DNA of 64,000 nucleotides from Spirosoma foliorum (GCF_014117325.1 NZ_CP059732.1:930001-994000); one strand, 5' to 3'; counted from the stretch's first letter, positions 25,361-34,652 are shown. The notes: generated by a model not told the origin, from the sequence alone. A program made the numbers and translations.

Positions 25361-27841
25361 ATGCTTCACAACTTAACGACTAGAAAAAGCCGGTGGCTTT
25401 TGTTGATTTCCTGGATTACTGTCTCGCTGAGCGCACAGGCACAGGATGCACCAGCGTATCAAACGCCCCCCAAAGCGTTAGCTGATTTAGTAACCATGCC
25501 GCCTACCCCAAACGTCAGTATGTCGGATAAGGGCGATATGATGCTCTTTCTGGAACAGGCTGGTGCGCCTGGCATCGACGAACTGGCTCAACCCGAATTC
25601 AAACTGGCTGGTCTGCGCCTGAATCCGGCAAACAACGGTCCAAGTCGGGCGCGTTACATAACGGGTCTGAAACTCAAAAAACTGACCGAAAAAGATGGAA
25701 AAGCAATAACAGGTTTGCCGACTACACCGCTGATTAGTTTTGTTCAATGGTCGCCAGACGGAACGAAGATTGCCTTCGCCAATTCGACTGATAGTCGGAT
25801 TGATTTGTATATCGCCGACGTAGCTACGGCAGCCGCTCAGAAAGTTGGTTCGTTTGCCATTAATGCAACCCTGGGCGTACCATACCGCTGGGTATCAGAT
25901 AGTAAAAGCTTAATCGTAAAAACGATTCCTGCCGGTCGCGGGCCTGAGCCCGAAATTAGTCGGGTTCCTGCCGGGCCAACTACGCAGGAAAACGTAAAAG
26001 GCTCACGCGGACAGGCACCTACCTACCAGGATCTGCTGAAAAATCCATCCGATGAAAAGCAATTCGCCTATTACACCACGGCGCAGGTTGCACGGGTTGG
26101 TTTAGATGGAATGGTTACCAACATTGGTCAACCCGGTATTATTCTTTCCTCTGACCCCTCACCAGATGGAAAATACGTTATGATCGAGACGGTTCATACA
26201 CCGTTTTCGTATCTGGTGCCCGTGAATCGCTTTCCGCTTAAATCGGAAATTTATGCCATTGCGGGTTCGCTGGTAAAAACGTTGAACGATGGGCCGTTGC
26301 AGGAAGCAGTTCCGTATAGCCGTGACGGGGTTCCAACCGGACCTCGCGATTTTAGCTGGCGGGCTGATTCCCCCGCGACAGTTTACTATACCGTTGCTCA
26401 GGACAATGGCGACCCAAAGGTTAAGGCCGACATTCGGGATAAGGTGTTTCAGATCGAAGCTCCTTTCTCGGCGTCACCGAAAGAAATCTACGCGGCTCAG
26501 TTTCGTTTCGAAAACTTCGATTGGGGTACTGAAACAACGGCGTTGGCTAACGAACGCTGGTGGCAGAATCGTAAAACGATTACCAAAATCGTTAACCCAA
26601 CTACCTGGCAGACGTCGGTTCTATTTGATCGTTCGTATGAAGATCGATACACTAATCCGGGCCAACCCGATATGAAGCATAACCAGTTTGGCCGTGAAGT
26701 GCTGAACTTGCTGCCATCTGGCGAGATTCTGATGCTTAATGCCGTTGGTTCATCGCCCGAAGGCGACCGACCATTTGTAAGCTTGTTGAATCTAAAAACG
26801 AAACAGACAAAAGAGCTTTGGCGGTCGGCAGCTCCGTATTTCGAGCGACCTGTTGCCGTTTTGGATGCCACCAAACAAGTGATTCTGACCACTCGCGAAA
26901 CGCCCGACGAAAATCCAAACTACTTCGTTCGGAATATGAAAGCCAGGATTGCGCCGGTTCAGGTCACGTTCTTCCCGCACCCATATCCACAGTTGAAAGG
27001 CGTGCAGAAACAACAGCTTCGCTACAAAAGGGCCGATGGTGTTGAGCTGACTGCTACGCTTTATTTGCCAGTTGGGTACAAGAAAGAGCAGGGGCCGCTA
27101 CCAACGTTTTTATGGGCGTATCCAGCCGAGTTCAAAAGTAAGGAAGCTGCCAGTCAGGTTTCTGGCTCTCCTTACCAGTTCAACCGGATTAGCTACTGGG
27201 GTGGTGCTGCTTTCGTAACCATGGGCTACGCCATTCTGGATAACGCCAGCATTCCCATCGTGGGTGAGGGCGACAAAGAACCCAATGATACCTACGTTGA
27301 GCAATTAGTATCGAGCGCCAAAGCGGCCGTCGATGAAGGTGTTCGGTTGGGCGTGGTTGACTCGAGCCGAGTAGGCGTCGGGGGGCACTCATATGGGGCA
27401 TTCATGACCGCCAACCTGCTCACCCATAGTAAGTTGTTCAAAGGCGGTATTGCCCGAAGTGGCGCTTACAACCGAACACTAACTCCCTTTGGTTTCCAGA
27501 ATGAGCAGCGCAGTTACTGGCAGGCACCTGAGGTATATAACAACATGTCGCCGTTTATGAATGCCGACAAAATGAAAACCCCACTGCTGCTGGTGCATGG
27601 CGAAGCGGATAATAATACCGGTACATTCCCCATTCAGTCGGAGCGATATTATAACGCGCTCAAAGGCTTCGGTGCTACAACCCGACTGGTGTTCCTGCCC
27701 TACGAAAGTCACGGCTACACGGCCAAAGAATCATTACTGCACATGCTGTGGGAAATGAACGGCTGGCTAGACAAATACGTGAAAAACCCAACCGCTGCTG
27801 GTCAGGCAAACAAGGCTGGTAAACTGGGTAGCGGAAAGTAA
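25361..27841 (+). CDS. Secreted S9-family peptidase, glutamyl endopeptidase-like
   Basis: An 826-residue serine peptidase of the prolyl oligopeptidase family. Signal peptide to about residue 27 (SLSAQAQDAP), beta-propeller part (about 30-560) and a C-terminal alpha/beta hydrolase. The nucleophile is Ser677 in GGHSYGA; the acid is in VHGEADNNTG and the histidine in YESHGYTAKE. The stretch GGIARSGAYNRTLTPFGFQ is shared with bacterial and plant glutamyl endopeptidases of this family. It would degrade peptides in the periplasm. It lies 104 bp after the SusCD terminator in the same direction, so it is likely a separate transcript serving the same peptide use. Confidence 0.9.
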   Translation: MLHNLTTRKSRWLLLISWITVSLSAQAQDAPAYQTPPKALADLVTMPPTPNVSMSDKGDMMLFLEQAGAPGIDELAQPEFKLAGLRLNPANNGPSRARYITGLKLKKLTEKDGKAITGLPTTPLISFVQWSPDGTKIAFANSTDSRIDLYIADVATAAAQKVGSFAINATLGVPYRWVSDSKSLIVKTIPAGRGPEPEISRVPAGPTTQENVKGSRGQAPTYQDLLKNPSDEKQFAYYTTAQVARVGLDGMVTNIGQPGIILSSDPSPDGKYVMIETVHTPFSYLVPVNRFPLKSEIYAIAGSLVKTLNDGPLQEAVPYSRDGVPTGPRDFSWRADSPATVYYTVAQDNGDPKVKADIRDKVFQIEAPFSASPKEIYAAQFRFENFDWGTETTALANERWWQNRKTITKIVNPTTWQTSVLFDRSYEDRYTNPGQPDMKHNQFGREVLNLLPSGEILMLNAVGSSPEGDRPFVSLLNLKTKQTKELWRSAAPYFERPVAVLDATKQVILTTRETPDENPNYFVRNMKARIAPVQVTFFPHPYPQLKGVQKQQLRYKRADGVELTATLYLPVGYKKEQGPLPTFLWAYPAEFKSKEAASQVSGSPYQFNRISYWGGAAFVTMGYAILDNASIPIVGEGDKEPNDTYVEQLVSSAKAAVDEGVRLGVVDSSRVGVGGHSYGAFMTANLLTHSKLFKGGIARSGAYNRTLTPFGFQNEQRSYWQAPEVYNNMSPFMNADKMKTPLLLVHGEADNNTGTFPIQSERYYNALKGFGATTRLVFLPYESHGYTAKESLLHMLWEMNGWLDKYVKNPTAAGQANKAGKLGSGK

Positions 27842-27856
27842 TAATTTACTATTGCT

Positions 27857-27918
27857 CGGCGTAGTATTCACCACGCCGAACGAAGGCCATCAGCTATCGT
27901 GTATAGCTTGATGGCCTT
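27857..27918. terminator. Hairpins between convergent genes
   Basis: A short stem CGGCGT / ACGCCG (27857-27878) is followed by the longer stem 27883-27896 with 27904-27918 (aaggccatcagcta / tagcttgatggcctt, one bulge) and then TTTTTCC. The second has the form of an intrinsic terminator for the S9 peptidase gene and stands before the convergent bshB1 gene. Confidence 0.7.
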
Positions 27919-27951
27919 TTTCCTTTATAGTCTGGCTGTGTTTTACTTACA

Positions 27952-28671
27952 CTACACCAACACCGTCAAATCCTGAACGCCAAGCATACGGCGGCTGATA
28001 AAGCCTTCACCGAATTCGGCACCAATCATATGGCCGTGTTCGCGGGTGCGGGACTCCAGGAATTTCAGGAAGGGCTCACCCGAAATGTAGCTTTGGGGCT
28101 CGGTGCTCGTTGGATCGAAAAATTGACTTTTATAGGCTTTAATGGCAGCCAGTTTCTCGTTCCAGTAGGGAGTAATATCTACGATGAAATCAGGTTTTAG
28201 CCAGCGATCCTGTACGAAGTTGTAGACATAAATTGGCCGGTGAGCTTCCTGTGGCTGGCCATCTTCATCAACGGTTTTAATTTGCCGTAAACCAGCATAA
28301 AAGCAGGCATCATTGACCAGTTCAGCCGCCCGCCCGTGGTCGGGGTGGCGGTCATCCGGTGTATTGGTCAGGATGATTTTAGGACGGTATTTTCGAATAA
28401 TTGGAATCAGCGCCATCTGATGCTCTTCATCATTGCGGAAGAATCCATCCCGAAATCCCATATTTTCACGAGCCACTAACTGCATGATCCGACTGCCTTC
28501 AGCGGCTTCCTGCGCCCGTATTTCGGGAGTGCCTCGGGTTCCCAATTCGCCACGCGTTAAATCAACGCCAGCTACTTTTTTACCCTGGGCAACGAGCGAA
28601 AGAATCGTGCCCGCACAGGTCATTTCAATATCATCAGGATGGGCTGCTATAGCCAGTACATCAACAGTCAT
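27952..28671 (-). CDS. bshB1: Bacillithiol biosynthesis deacetylase BshB1
   Basis: A 239-residue cytosolic LmbE/PIG-L zinc deacetylase. AIAAHPDDIEMTCAGT carries the zinc motif AHPDD at residues 10-14, with the further ligand in DDRHPDHGRA. BshB1-typical stretches are DLTRGELGTRGTPEIR and RENMGFRDGFF. It removes the acetyl group from GlcNAc-malate, the second step of bacillithiol synthesis. bshA and bshC are not in the window. Length and motifs agree with the Bacteroidota members. Confidence 0.92.
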   Translation of the reverse strand: MTVDVLAIAAHPDDIEMTCAGTILSLVAQGKKVAGVDLTRGELGTRGTPEIRAQEAAEGSRIMQLVARENMGFRDGFFRNDEEHQMALIPIIRKYRPKIILTNTPDDRHPDHGRAAELVNDACFYAGLRQIKTVDEDGQPQEAHRPIYVYNFVQDRWLKPDFIVDITPYWNEKLAAIKAYKSQFFDPTSTEPQSYISGEPFLKFLESRTREHGHMIGAEFGEGFISRRMLGVQDLTVLV

Positions 28672-28916
28672 GTCGTTTTAGTTGTGTCGTGGTTGTTTGA
28701 TCGGTATGGAGCAACAAATCAGTAAGTAGTTAATCAACGAGATTGACAATTTGTTCCTGAGCTTGCCAGAAGCTAAGCCTCTCCCGAAGGAGAATACTCG
28801 AAAAGAGCGAGCCAATGCGTTCCTGAATGATGCCTGAAACGGGCTATTGGCGATTATTTCGCAGAAACACCTTATTTTGGTGCCCAACAACGAATCATCT
28901 GTAACCCCTTTAATCT

Positions 28917-29924
28917 ATGTCATACAAAGCCCTGGCACTTCAGCTAACCTGTCAAACCGTCAATTCCTGCCAGACCCGCGATGAAGCCGAAGCCGTAATG
29001 CTCAAAACCATCGCGCGGATTGAACAACAAATTGCTGCATCTATTGGCTTGCTGGGGCGTGAGACATTACTTGTTGTAGCACCTGAACATTTTCTGACGG
29101 GTGGTCCTATTAACGAAACTATAGAGCAATGGCGCGAAAAGGCGGCTCTGGAGATCGATGGCCCCATTTATGAGGCCATCAGTGCTATGGTGCAGCGACA
29201 GCAGGTTTATTTTTCGGGTAATGTGTATGAGCAGGATTCATTCTTTCCGGAACTGTACTTTCAGACTAGCTTTATTATGGGGCCCAATGGCGATGTGCTA
29301 CTCCGCTACCGACGCCTGAATGCCATGTATATTCCCACACCTCACGACGTTTGGGAGCTGTATCTGGATGCGTATGGATATGATTCATTGTTCCCGGTCG
29401 TGAAAACAAACATTGGGAATCTGGCCTGTATTGCGTCAGAGGAAATCCTTTATCCCGAAGTTGCTCGTTGTTTGTCGATGCGTGGTGCCGAAGTGTTAAT
29501 TCATTCGACCTCAGAAGCGGGCAGCCCGCTATTGACTCAGAAAAATGTGGCAAAACTGGCCAGAGCCACCGAGAATATGGCCTACGTCGTGTCGGCTAAT
29601 TCGGGCGGCTTAGTCGGTAGTCCGCTTCCAGGCGGCACAGTTGATGGGGGATCTAAAATCATCGACCCCAAAGGTATCGTACTTGCCGAAGCGGCTTATG
29701 GCGAAAGTATCGTCGCGAATGCGGATATCGACCTGGCGGCCCTCCGGGAATTCCGCCAGCGACCTGCGCTAACTAATCTGCTGGCTCGCCAACGGTTTGA
29801 ACTATACGCTGAGAGTTACGCTAAACAAAGCGTGTATCCGCCCGACACCTTATTGGGCCAACCTGCCGAGCGGCAACATTTCCTACGGACTCAACAGGAA
29901 GTGATTAAGAAGCTTTATAATTAG
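28917..29924 (+). CDS. Nitrilase-superfamily carbon-nitrogen hydrolase
   Basis: A 335-residue cytosolic protein of the nitrilase superfamily. The catalytic glutamate is in APEHFL (Glu57) and the nucleophile in GNLACIASEE (Cys171). The usual Lys lies in the motif YRKxH, but here the sequence is YRRLN (Arg133 and Asn135), so the third member of the Glu-Lys-Cys triad is replaced. The protein may belong to a branch with a changed triad or use another lysine. The substrate, a nitrile or amide, cannot be told. It is transcribed away from bshB1. Confidence 0.8.
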   Translation: MSYKALALQLTCQTVNSCQTRDEAEAVMLKTIARIEQQIAASIGLLGRETLLVVAPEHFLTGGPINETIEQWREKAALEIDGPIYEAISAMVQRQQVYFSGNVYEQDSFFPELYFQTSFIMGPNGDVLLRYRRLNAMYIPTPHDVWELYLDAYGYDSLFPVVKTNIGNLACIASEEILYPEVARCLSMRGAEVLIHSTSEAGSPLLTQKNVAKLARATENMAYVVSANSGGLVGSPLPGGTVDGGSKIIDPKGIVLAEAAYGESIVANADIDLAALREFRQRPALTNLLARQRFELYAESYAKQSVYPPDTLLGQPAERQHFLRTQQEVIKKLYN

Positions 29925-29939
29925 ACTAGTTGTTTCAGG

Positions 29940-30001
29940 TTTCAAGTTCAAAGTTCCAAGTTCAATTGTGCGTCAGCCAACCTGGAACCTTGAACTTGAA
30001 A
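29940..30001. repeat. Imperfect inverted repeat, possible bidirectional terminator
   Basis: Arms 29940-29957 and 29984-30001 pair at 17 of 18 positions; each arm is built of iterated AAGTTC-like words. The loop contains TCAGCCAACC, which recurs in the loop of the hairpin near 31941. It lies between the convergent nitrilase-like and AI-2E-type genes. Confidence 0.6.
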
Positions 30002-30014
30002 CTTTGAACAATAC

Positions 30015-31127
30015 TTACTCTTCAACCACCTTAGGTTTAGCTCGGCGTTTAGGGAGTCGAAACAGATTGTTGCCTTTATCTTCAGGCGTTTGATCGCCCA
30101 GTAACACACCCCAGGGACGCAGACTATCGACCCGGTCGAAAATTACTTTCATGATGGCAATGGCTGGTATAGATAAAAACATGCCAGATACGCCTGCTAG
30201 CGCGCCACCAATCAGAACCCCCACAATGGAAACGAGCGCGTTTACCCGGACTTTCGAGGCTACAATAAGCGGCACGAATACATTGTTGTCGATGAATTGA
30301 ACCAACAGAAAAATACCAATAACGCCTAAAATGACCGATACCTCGGGATTGTTACTAAAGGTGATCAGTACGGTTAAGAGTGTAGCGACCAAGCCCCCAA
30401 TGTAAGGGATAAGGTTCAAGATGGCTGCCATAATTCCCAGTAAGACAGCGTATTGTACGTTTAATATGAGTAGTCCAACTGAATTGAGAGCTGCTACACA
30501 CGCCGTTTCAATGAGTAGCCCAACCATGTAACTCTGAATAACGGATTTGACCTCGCCCAATACTTCACGAACCCGCTCGGTGTGCTTATCAGAGAAAAGG
30601 ATGATGACGAAATGAAGCAGCATGGTTCGGTAATACAAAAGCAAAAAGACGTAAATAGGGATTAACGTTAACGTGCCCAGTGGGCCAGTAACGAACCCCA
30701 GCGTATCGCTGCTCTGTAAACTGTCGAGCGTTTGGGCCTGCGCTTTTTGGAGATACTTATCCTGCTGCCGGTAACTGACATTATACTCACGTCGGACCCA
30801 ACGCTTTACATCATGGAAAAAATCATTCAGATTCTGGCGAATCTTGGGCAGGTCATCTGCAAAATCGGACAATTGCATCGACATCAGAATCGTTAGGCCC
30901 GATACTACAACAATGGCTAGCAGCAAGGCCAGACTAATGGCAACAACTTTGGGTATACCCCATTTTATGAGTCGGTTTTCGACGGGGCGGAGCAAAACGG
31001 CAATCAGGCCCGCCATGGCGAGGGGTACCAGAATATCCTGTCCTAAATAAATTCCGGCGGTTAAAATGGCCAGCGCAAGCAGCGAGTGTGAAAATTGATG
31101 GTAGTGCGGGCGCGATTCAGCAGCCAT
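30015..31127 (-). CDS. AI-2E family (PerM/YdiK-like) membrane protein
   Basis: A 370-residue inner-membrane protein with about seven to eight transmembrane helices: LLALAILTAGIYLGQDIL, LAMAGLIAVLLRPV and VVAISLALLLAIVVVSGLTI near the start, then a soluble part (about 95-150) and further helices. The ending with GALAGVSGMFLSIPAIAIMKV is typical for the AI-2E transporter family. Reported roles for relatives include autoinducer or ion/osmolyte export, and many remain unassigned. It has a charged, lysine-rich tail. Confidence 0.88.
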   Translation of the reverse strand: MAAESRPHYHQFSHSLLALAILTAGIYLGQDILVPLAMAGLIAVLLRPVENRLIKWGIPKVVAISLALLLAIVVVSGLTILMSMQLSDFADDLPKIRQNLNDFFHDVKRWVRREYNVSYRQQDKYLQKAQAQTLDSLQSSDTLGFVTGPLGTLTLIPIYVFLLLYYRTMLLHFVIILFSDKHTERVREVLGEVKSVIQSYMVGLLIETACVAALNSVGLLILNVQYAVLLGIMAAILNLIPYIGGLVATLLTVLITFSNNPEVSVILGVIGIFLLVQFIDNNVFVPLIVASKVRVNALVSIVGVLIGGALAGVSGMFLSIPAIAIMKVIFDRVDSLRPWGVLLGDQTPEDKGNNLFRLPKRRAKPKVVEE

Positions 31128-31298
31128 AGACTTGGTATTGGGAACGACGTGAGGTGAGTGAAATTACTTATAGAAAGCAATTTATCAGACACACAACAAC
31201 CCATTCCTTGTTTTGTTTATTGGGTTGTTACGCCCCCATCTTTCTAAGTCGCTGTCGTCTTTCGCAAACTTGGCGTATTTTTGTGGTTTATTTCAGCT

Positions 31299-31868
31299 AT
31301 GAGCTTATCTATTCGCGATATCGCCTATCAACTGCGGCAGGGGCAGCTGATCGCCATTGCCGACGAAACGGGTTGGTCGATTGCGGCCGACCCGATTAAT
31401 GATGTGGCTGTTGGTCAACTGCTTACCTTAAGGAATATAATGCCTAAGGAGCTTCAGCCAACGGTGCTTATCCCCAAGACCGATCTGCTGGGCCTGTATG
31501 TGGCTAAAGTTCCCGATGTTGCCTATGATTTGGTCGAATTTGCCGAAAATCCGTTGACGGTTATCTACGATCAGGTTAAAAATCTGTCGCCGGTATTCTG
31601 GCAAACACTGGCAGAGTCCAAAGCAAATAGCGATGGTGTTCCGGTAACGGAAGAAATAGCCGTTCGGCGCGTCTTGAACGATGATATACAACGACTGGTT
31701 AGCAGTTTTGGGCGCGGGTTGCTTTCGATTCCGTTTGAGTCGTTAGTACTGCCACCTGCCGCCGAAGCACTCGTTACGATACGGTTTGGAACCCTCCCTG
31801 GTATGCCTAAACGACCACGTATTATGCGGTTGAAAGTAAATGGGGAAGTTAGTTTTATACGAAAATAA
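31299..31868 (+). CDS. YrdC/Sua5-like protein with degenerate active site
   Basis: A 189-residue cytosolic protein with the YrdC fold. The start of the fold reads LIAIADETGWSIAADP, where TsaC enzymes have PTDTVYGL, and LLTLRNIMPKELQPTVL, where they have LKxRP and KPL. So the lysine and arginine that bind threonylcarbamoyl adenylate appear changed, and this is probably not the main TsaC enzyme. The C-terminal RFGTLPGMPKRPRIMRLKVNG keeps the family look. ATG at 31299 is chosen over the upstream TTG. A possible -7 box TATTTTTG (31276-31283) lies 15 nt before the start, without a visible -33. Confidence 0.65.
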   Translation: MSLSIRDIAYQLRQGQLIAIADETGWSIAADPINDVAVGQLLTLRNIMPKELQPTVLIPKTDLLGLYVAKVPDVAYDLVEFAENPLTVIYDQVKNLSPVFWQTLAESKANSDGVPVTEEIAVRRVLNDDIQRLVSSFGRGLLSIPFESLVLPPAAEALVTIRFGTLPGMPKRPRIMRLKVNGEVSFIRK

Positions 31869-31890
31869 AGGACTATGGTATTCGGTGTAT

Positions 31891-31963
31891 GGTTTATAGT
31901 TTTCGGTTAGATAATCAGACCAGTAATAGAAACTCTGTGTCAGCCAACCGAAAGCTATAAACT
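31891..31963. repeat. Imperfect inverted repeat after YrdC-like gene
   Basis: Arms 31891-31908 and 31946-31963 pair at 16 of 18 positions. Before the left arm stands ggtattcggt, a word that also begins the hairpin after the giant gene at 58518. The loop carries TCAGCCAACC, shared with the repeat near 29970. Confidence 0.5.
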
Positions 31964-31984
31964 GAAAACCGTAAACCAATAATT

Positions 31985-33439
31985 ATGAATTTCAGCGAAA
32001 CCTTACATAAGAATCCGATTTTTGACACCATTGCCCAAGAGGCCGACAATCTTGGTTTACAGGCTTATGTCATTGGCGGTTTCGTGCGCGACCTGATTTT
32101 AGGCCGCCCATCGAAAGACATTGACGTCGTTTGCATCGGCAGTGGTATCGAACTCGCTGAAGCAGTAGGGAAGGCCTTACGAACCAATGTTTCCGTGTTC
32201 CCGAACTTCGGGACGGCTATGCTTCGGGCTGACCAGAGTGAAGATGCCTGGGAGGTTGAATTTGTGGGAGCCCGCAAGGAATCGTACCGTAGTGAATCGC
32301 GTAAACCGATTGTGGAAGATGGTACGTTGGAAGACGACCAGAATCGCCGGGATTTTACGATTAACGCTATGGGAATCAGCCTGTCCACGACTAATTTTGG
32401 GGATTTACTTGATCCATTTGACGGGCTAAAAGATATTAAGCGTAAACTCATTCGGACGCCCCTCGCGCCCGATATTACCTTTTCGGACGATCCGCTGCGC
32501 ATGATGCGGGCTATTCGCTTTGCTTCGCAGTTGGGATTCGACATTGAGCCCGATACGTTCGAGGCCATCATTCGGATGAGCGAGCGGATCGATATCCTTT
32601 CGCGGGAGCGCGTCACTGATGAGTTAAATAAGATTATTCTATCGCCCACGCCTTCGTATGGCTTTAAGCTGTTGTATCATGCGGGTTTGCTGGAGCGGAT
32701 ATTCCCTGAACTGATTGCGCTCAAGGGTGTTGAAACCATTGAAGGGAAGGGACATAAGGATAATTTTTACCATACCCTTCAGGTGCTTGATAATGTGGCC
32801 AATCGGGCCAAGTCGATCCACGAAACCATTGCTCCGGAAAACGAGCTTTGGCTACGCTGGGCAGCTTTGTTGCACGATATTGCCAAACCGGCTACCAAGC
32901 GCTTTGATGCGAAAGTTGGCTGGACATTTCACGGACACGAAGACATGGGCGCTCGGTGGGTGCCAGGTATTTTTCGTACCATGAAACTGCCCCTCAACGA
33001 ACACATGCGGTTTGTGCAGAAACTTGTGCGGCTACACCTGCGACCCATTGCGCTCACCAAAGAGCAAATCACCGATTCAGCCCTGCGCCGACTATTGTTC
33101 GATGCTGGAGATGATTTGGAAGGACTCATGGCACTTTGTCGGGCAGATATTACGTCGAAAAATTACGAGCGTGTACAAAAGCACCTCCGTAATTTCGACC
33201 GGGTTGAACGCAAATTGCATGATCTTGAAGAACGGGATAAACTCCGTAATTTTCAGCCTGTTATTACCGGCGAGCTGATTATGGAAACCTTTGGTTTGCC
33301 TCCGTCGAAAGAGGTAGGTGAATTAAAAACCGTGCTACGGGAAGCTATTTTAGATGGCCTTGTTCCGAACTCGCTTGAGGCTGCTTACCCATTTTTACTT
33401 GAAGAAGGCCGCAAACGCGGATTAACTAAAAAAGTATGA
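31985..33439 (+). CDS. cca: CCA-adding tRNA nucleotidyltransferase with HD domain
   Basis: A 484-residue enzyme. The nucleotidyltransferase head (about residues 1-160) has the signature YVIGGFVRD and the metal pair in KDIDVV; further on lie RRDFTINAM and the RNA-binding part DPLRMMRAIRFASQLGF. A C-terminal HD domain is present (LLHDIAKPA near residue 300). It adds CCA to tRNA 3' ends, using CTP and ATP. The length is ordinary for Bacteroidota. A long hairpin starts at the stop codon. Confidence 0.92.
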   Translation: MNFSETLHKNPIFDTIAQEADNLGLQAYVIGGFVRDLILGRPSKDIDVVCIGSGIELAEAVGKALRTNVSVFPNFGTAMLRADQSEDAWEVEFVGARKESYRSESRKPIVEDGTLEDDQNRRDFTINAMGISLSTTNFGDLLDPFDGLKDIKRKLIRTPLAPDITFSDDPLRMMRAIRFASQLGFDIEPDTFEAIIRMSERIDILSRERVTDELNKIILSPTPSYGFKLLYHAGLLERIFPELIALKGVETIEGKGHKDNFYHTLQVLDNVANRAKSIHETIAPENELWLRWAALLHDIAKPATKRFDAKVGWTFHGHEDMGARWVPGIFRTMKLPLNEHMRFVQKLVRLHLRPIALTKEQITDSALRRLLFDAGDDLEGLMALCRADITSKNYERVQKHLRNFDRVERKLHDLEERDKLRNFQPVITGELIMETFGLPPSKEVGELKTVLREAILDGLVPNSLEAAYPFLLEEGRKRGLTKKV

Positions 33440-33499
33440 TGTATGATATAGGCTGTATAATTGCTCTCAGATTCATACAACCTATATCATACATCATAC
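33434..33499. terminator. 25-bp inverted repeat starting in the cca stop codon
   Basis: Arms 33434-33458 and 33475-33499 pair at 24 of 25 positions. The left arm contains the last Val codon and TGA stop of cca. The arms are built of iterated gtatgat words. It lies 13 bp before the start of a small membrane-protein gene, so it may reduce read-through into it. Confidence 0.65.
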
Positions 33500-33511
33500 A
33501 TCAATTCCCTC

Positions 33512-33721
33512 ATGGATAATAATAATACCAATTTCCGGCGCTTCTTTGGCGCATCGCTCACCATTCTGGGTGTAGTTGTCGTACTATTTGCGTTGATCGC
33601 TTTTCTGTCTAATGGGAAACCTGTTCTGGGCCTGAGCGTATCGAAGGCAGAATCAGCCGCTCCTTTTATTGTGGGTATGATTTTCCTGGTTACAGGCGTT
33701 AATCTGGTGCGTGAGTCGTAA
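33512..33721 (+). CDS. Small two-helix membrane protein
   Basis: A 69-residue protein with a short charged N-terminus (MDNNNTNFRR) and two hydrophobic segments: about residues 11-32 (FGASLTILGVVVVLFALIAF) and 47-65 (AAPFIVGMIFLVTGVNLV). Such small two-helix proteins are common in Bacteroidota and mostly unassigned. The ATG at 33512 fits; an upstream start at 33461 would run through the hairpin. Function unknown. Confidence 0.65.
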   Translation: MDNNNTNFRRFFGASLTILGVVVVLFALIAFLSNGKPVLGLSVSKAESAAPFIVGMIFLVTGVNLVRES

Positions 33722-33956
33722 AAAGCTACTTAAGTATTGGCCAACTGCGCCGGTAGCTAACGGTTTATTGCCCCATTTAAAGATAGTTGCTGTGCACAAG
33801 TAGAGTTGCTAGAACTGTATTTGTGCAACATCTTCGTCTTTTCTACTCATTCCTCTGATGACTCTTTGTTGCCAATGCTCCTGGCAATGGGGCGTTTTCG
33901 GTCGATTTGGCTCGATTATTTGCATTTGTTTAGCTACTGATATGTATTGATCAAAA

Positions 33957-34652
33957 CTAGTGTTTATCTCGCAGGGCTTCGAATAACGCTTTCCGGTATT
34001 TACGTCCGATAGGAATAGACTGATGATTGATGGTAACTTCGTCTTCTCCAATACGTTCCAGGTAATTAATATTGATAATATAACCTTTATGAATCTGAAT
34101 AAAGGAAACACTTAATTCATCTCCTATTTTACGTAAGGATCGTTTTAAGACATATTTTTGATCAATTGTATTTAGTATAGAATAATTTCCCTCTGCCTTA
34201 ATCCAATAAATTGATTCTAAAGATACATCAATTCGATGTTTGTGCTTTCCGATGACACTAATTGCGCTCGTTGGAAGTAATGTATTTGCCTGAATTTTGG
34301 AAAATAGTATTTCAATCGATGCCTGTAGCGCAAACCGCTCAAATGGTTTCATTAAAAAGCCAACGTAGGGCATAGAAAGAGCTCTTTTTAAAAAATCTTC
34401 CTGCGAATAACCTGTCTGATAAATAACAGGCAACTGTTTATAGTTTTTCGTAAGTAAAGAGAGCGTAATACCATCGGGCATCACAATATCTGCAACTACC
34501 AAATCTGGCAATTGAGTGGCTAAGAGTTGTCGGGCTTCGGCTAGGGTACTGGCAAATGTTATCGTCCCAATATCGAGTTGTTCCAACATCATCTGGAGCT
34601 TAAGTTGCCAAACTAAATCATCTTCTATAATCAAAATTTTTAATTTATTCAT
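33957..34652 (-). CDS. LytTR-family response regulator
   Basis: A 231-residue two-domain regulator. The receiver (about residues 4-120) has the acidic pair EDD, phospho-acceptor Asp55 (VVADIVMP) and Lys102 (FLMKPFE). The C-terminal LytTR DNA-binding domain (about 140-231) has YWIKAEGNYS, FIQIHKGYIINI and IPIGRKYRKAL. The histidine kinase is not adjacent. A paralog lies at 39758 and both flank the SdrD/propeller protein gene at 36163, which is therefore a possible target. Confidence 0.9.
   Translation of the reverse strand: MNKLKILIIEDDLVWQLKLQMMLEQLDIGTITFASTLAEARQLLATQLPDLVVADIVMPDGITLSLLTKNYKQLPVIYQTGYSQEDFLKRALSMPYVGFLMKPFERFALQASIEILFSKIQANTLLPTSAISVIGKHKHRIDVSLESIYWIKAEGNYSILNTIDQKYVLKRSLRKIGDELSVSFIQIHKGYIININYLERIGEDEVTINHQSIPIGRKYRKALFEALRDKH

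Noticed and set aside
28678..28890. 70-codon minus-strand frame upstream of bshB1
   Set aside because: Basic, low-complexity product without family; it lies in a divergent promoter region.
31154..31399. 81-codon frame before the YrdC-like gene
   Set aside because: It overlaps the start of the better supported YrdC-like frame and has no family.
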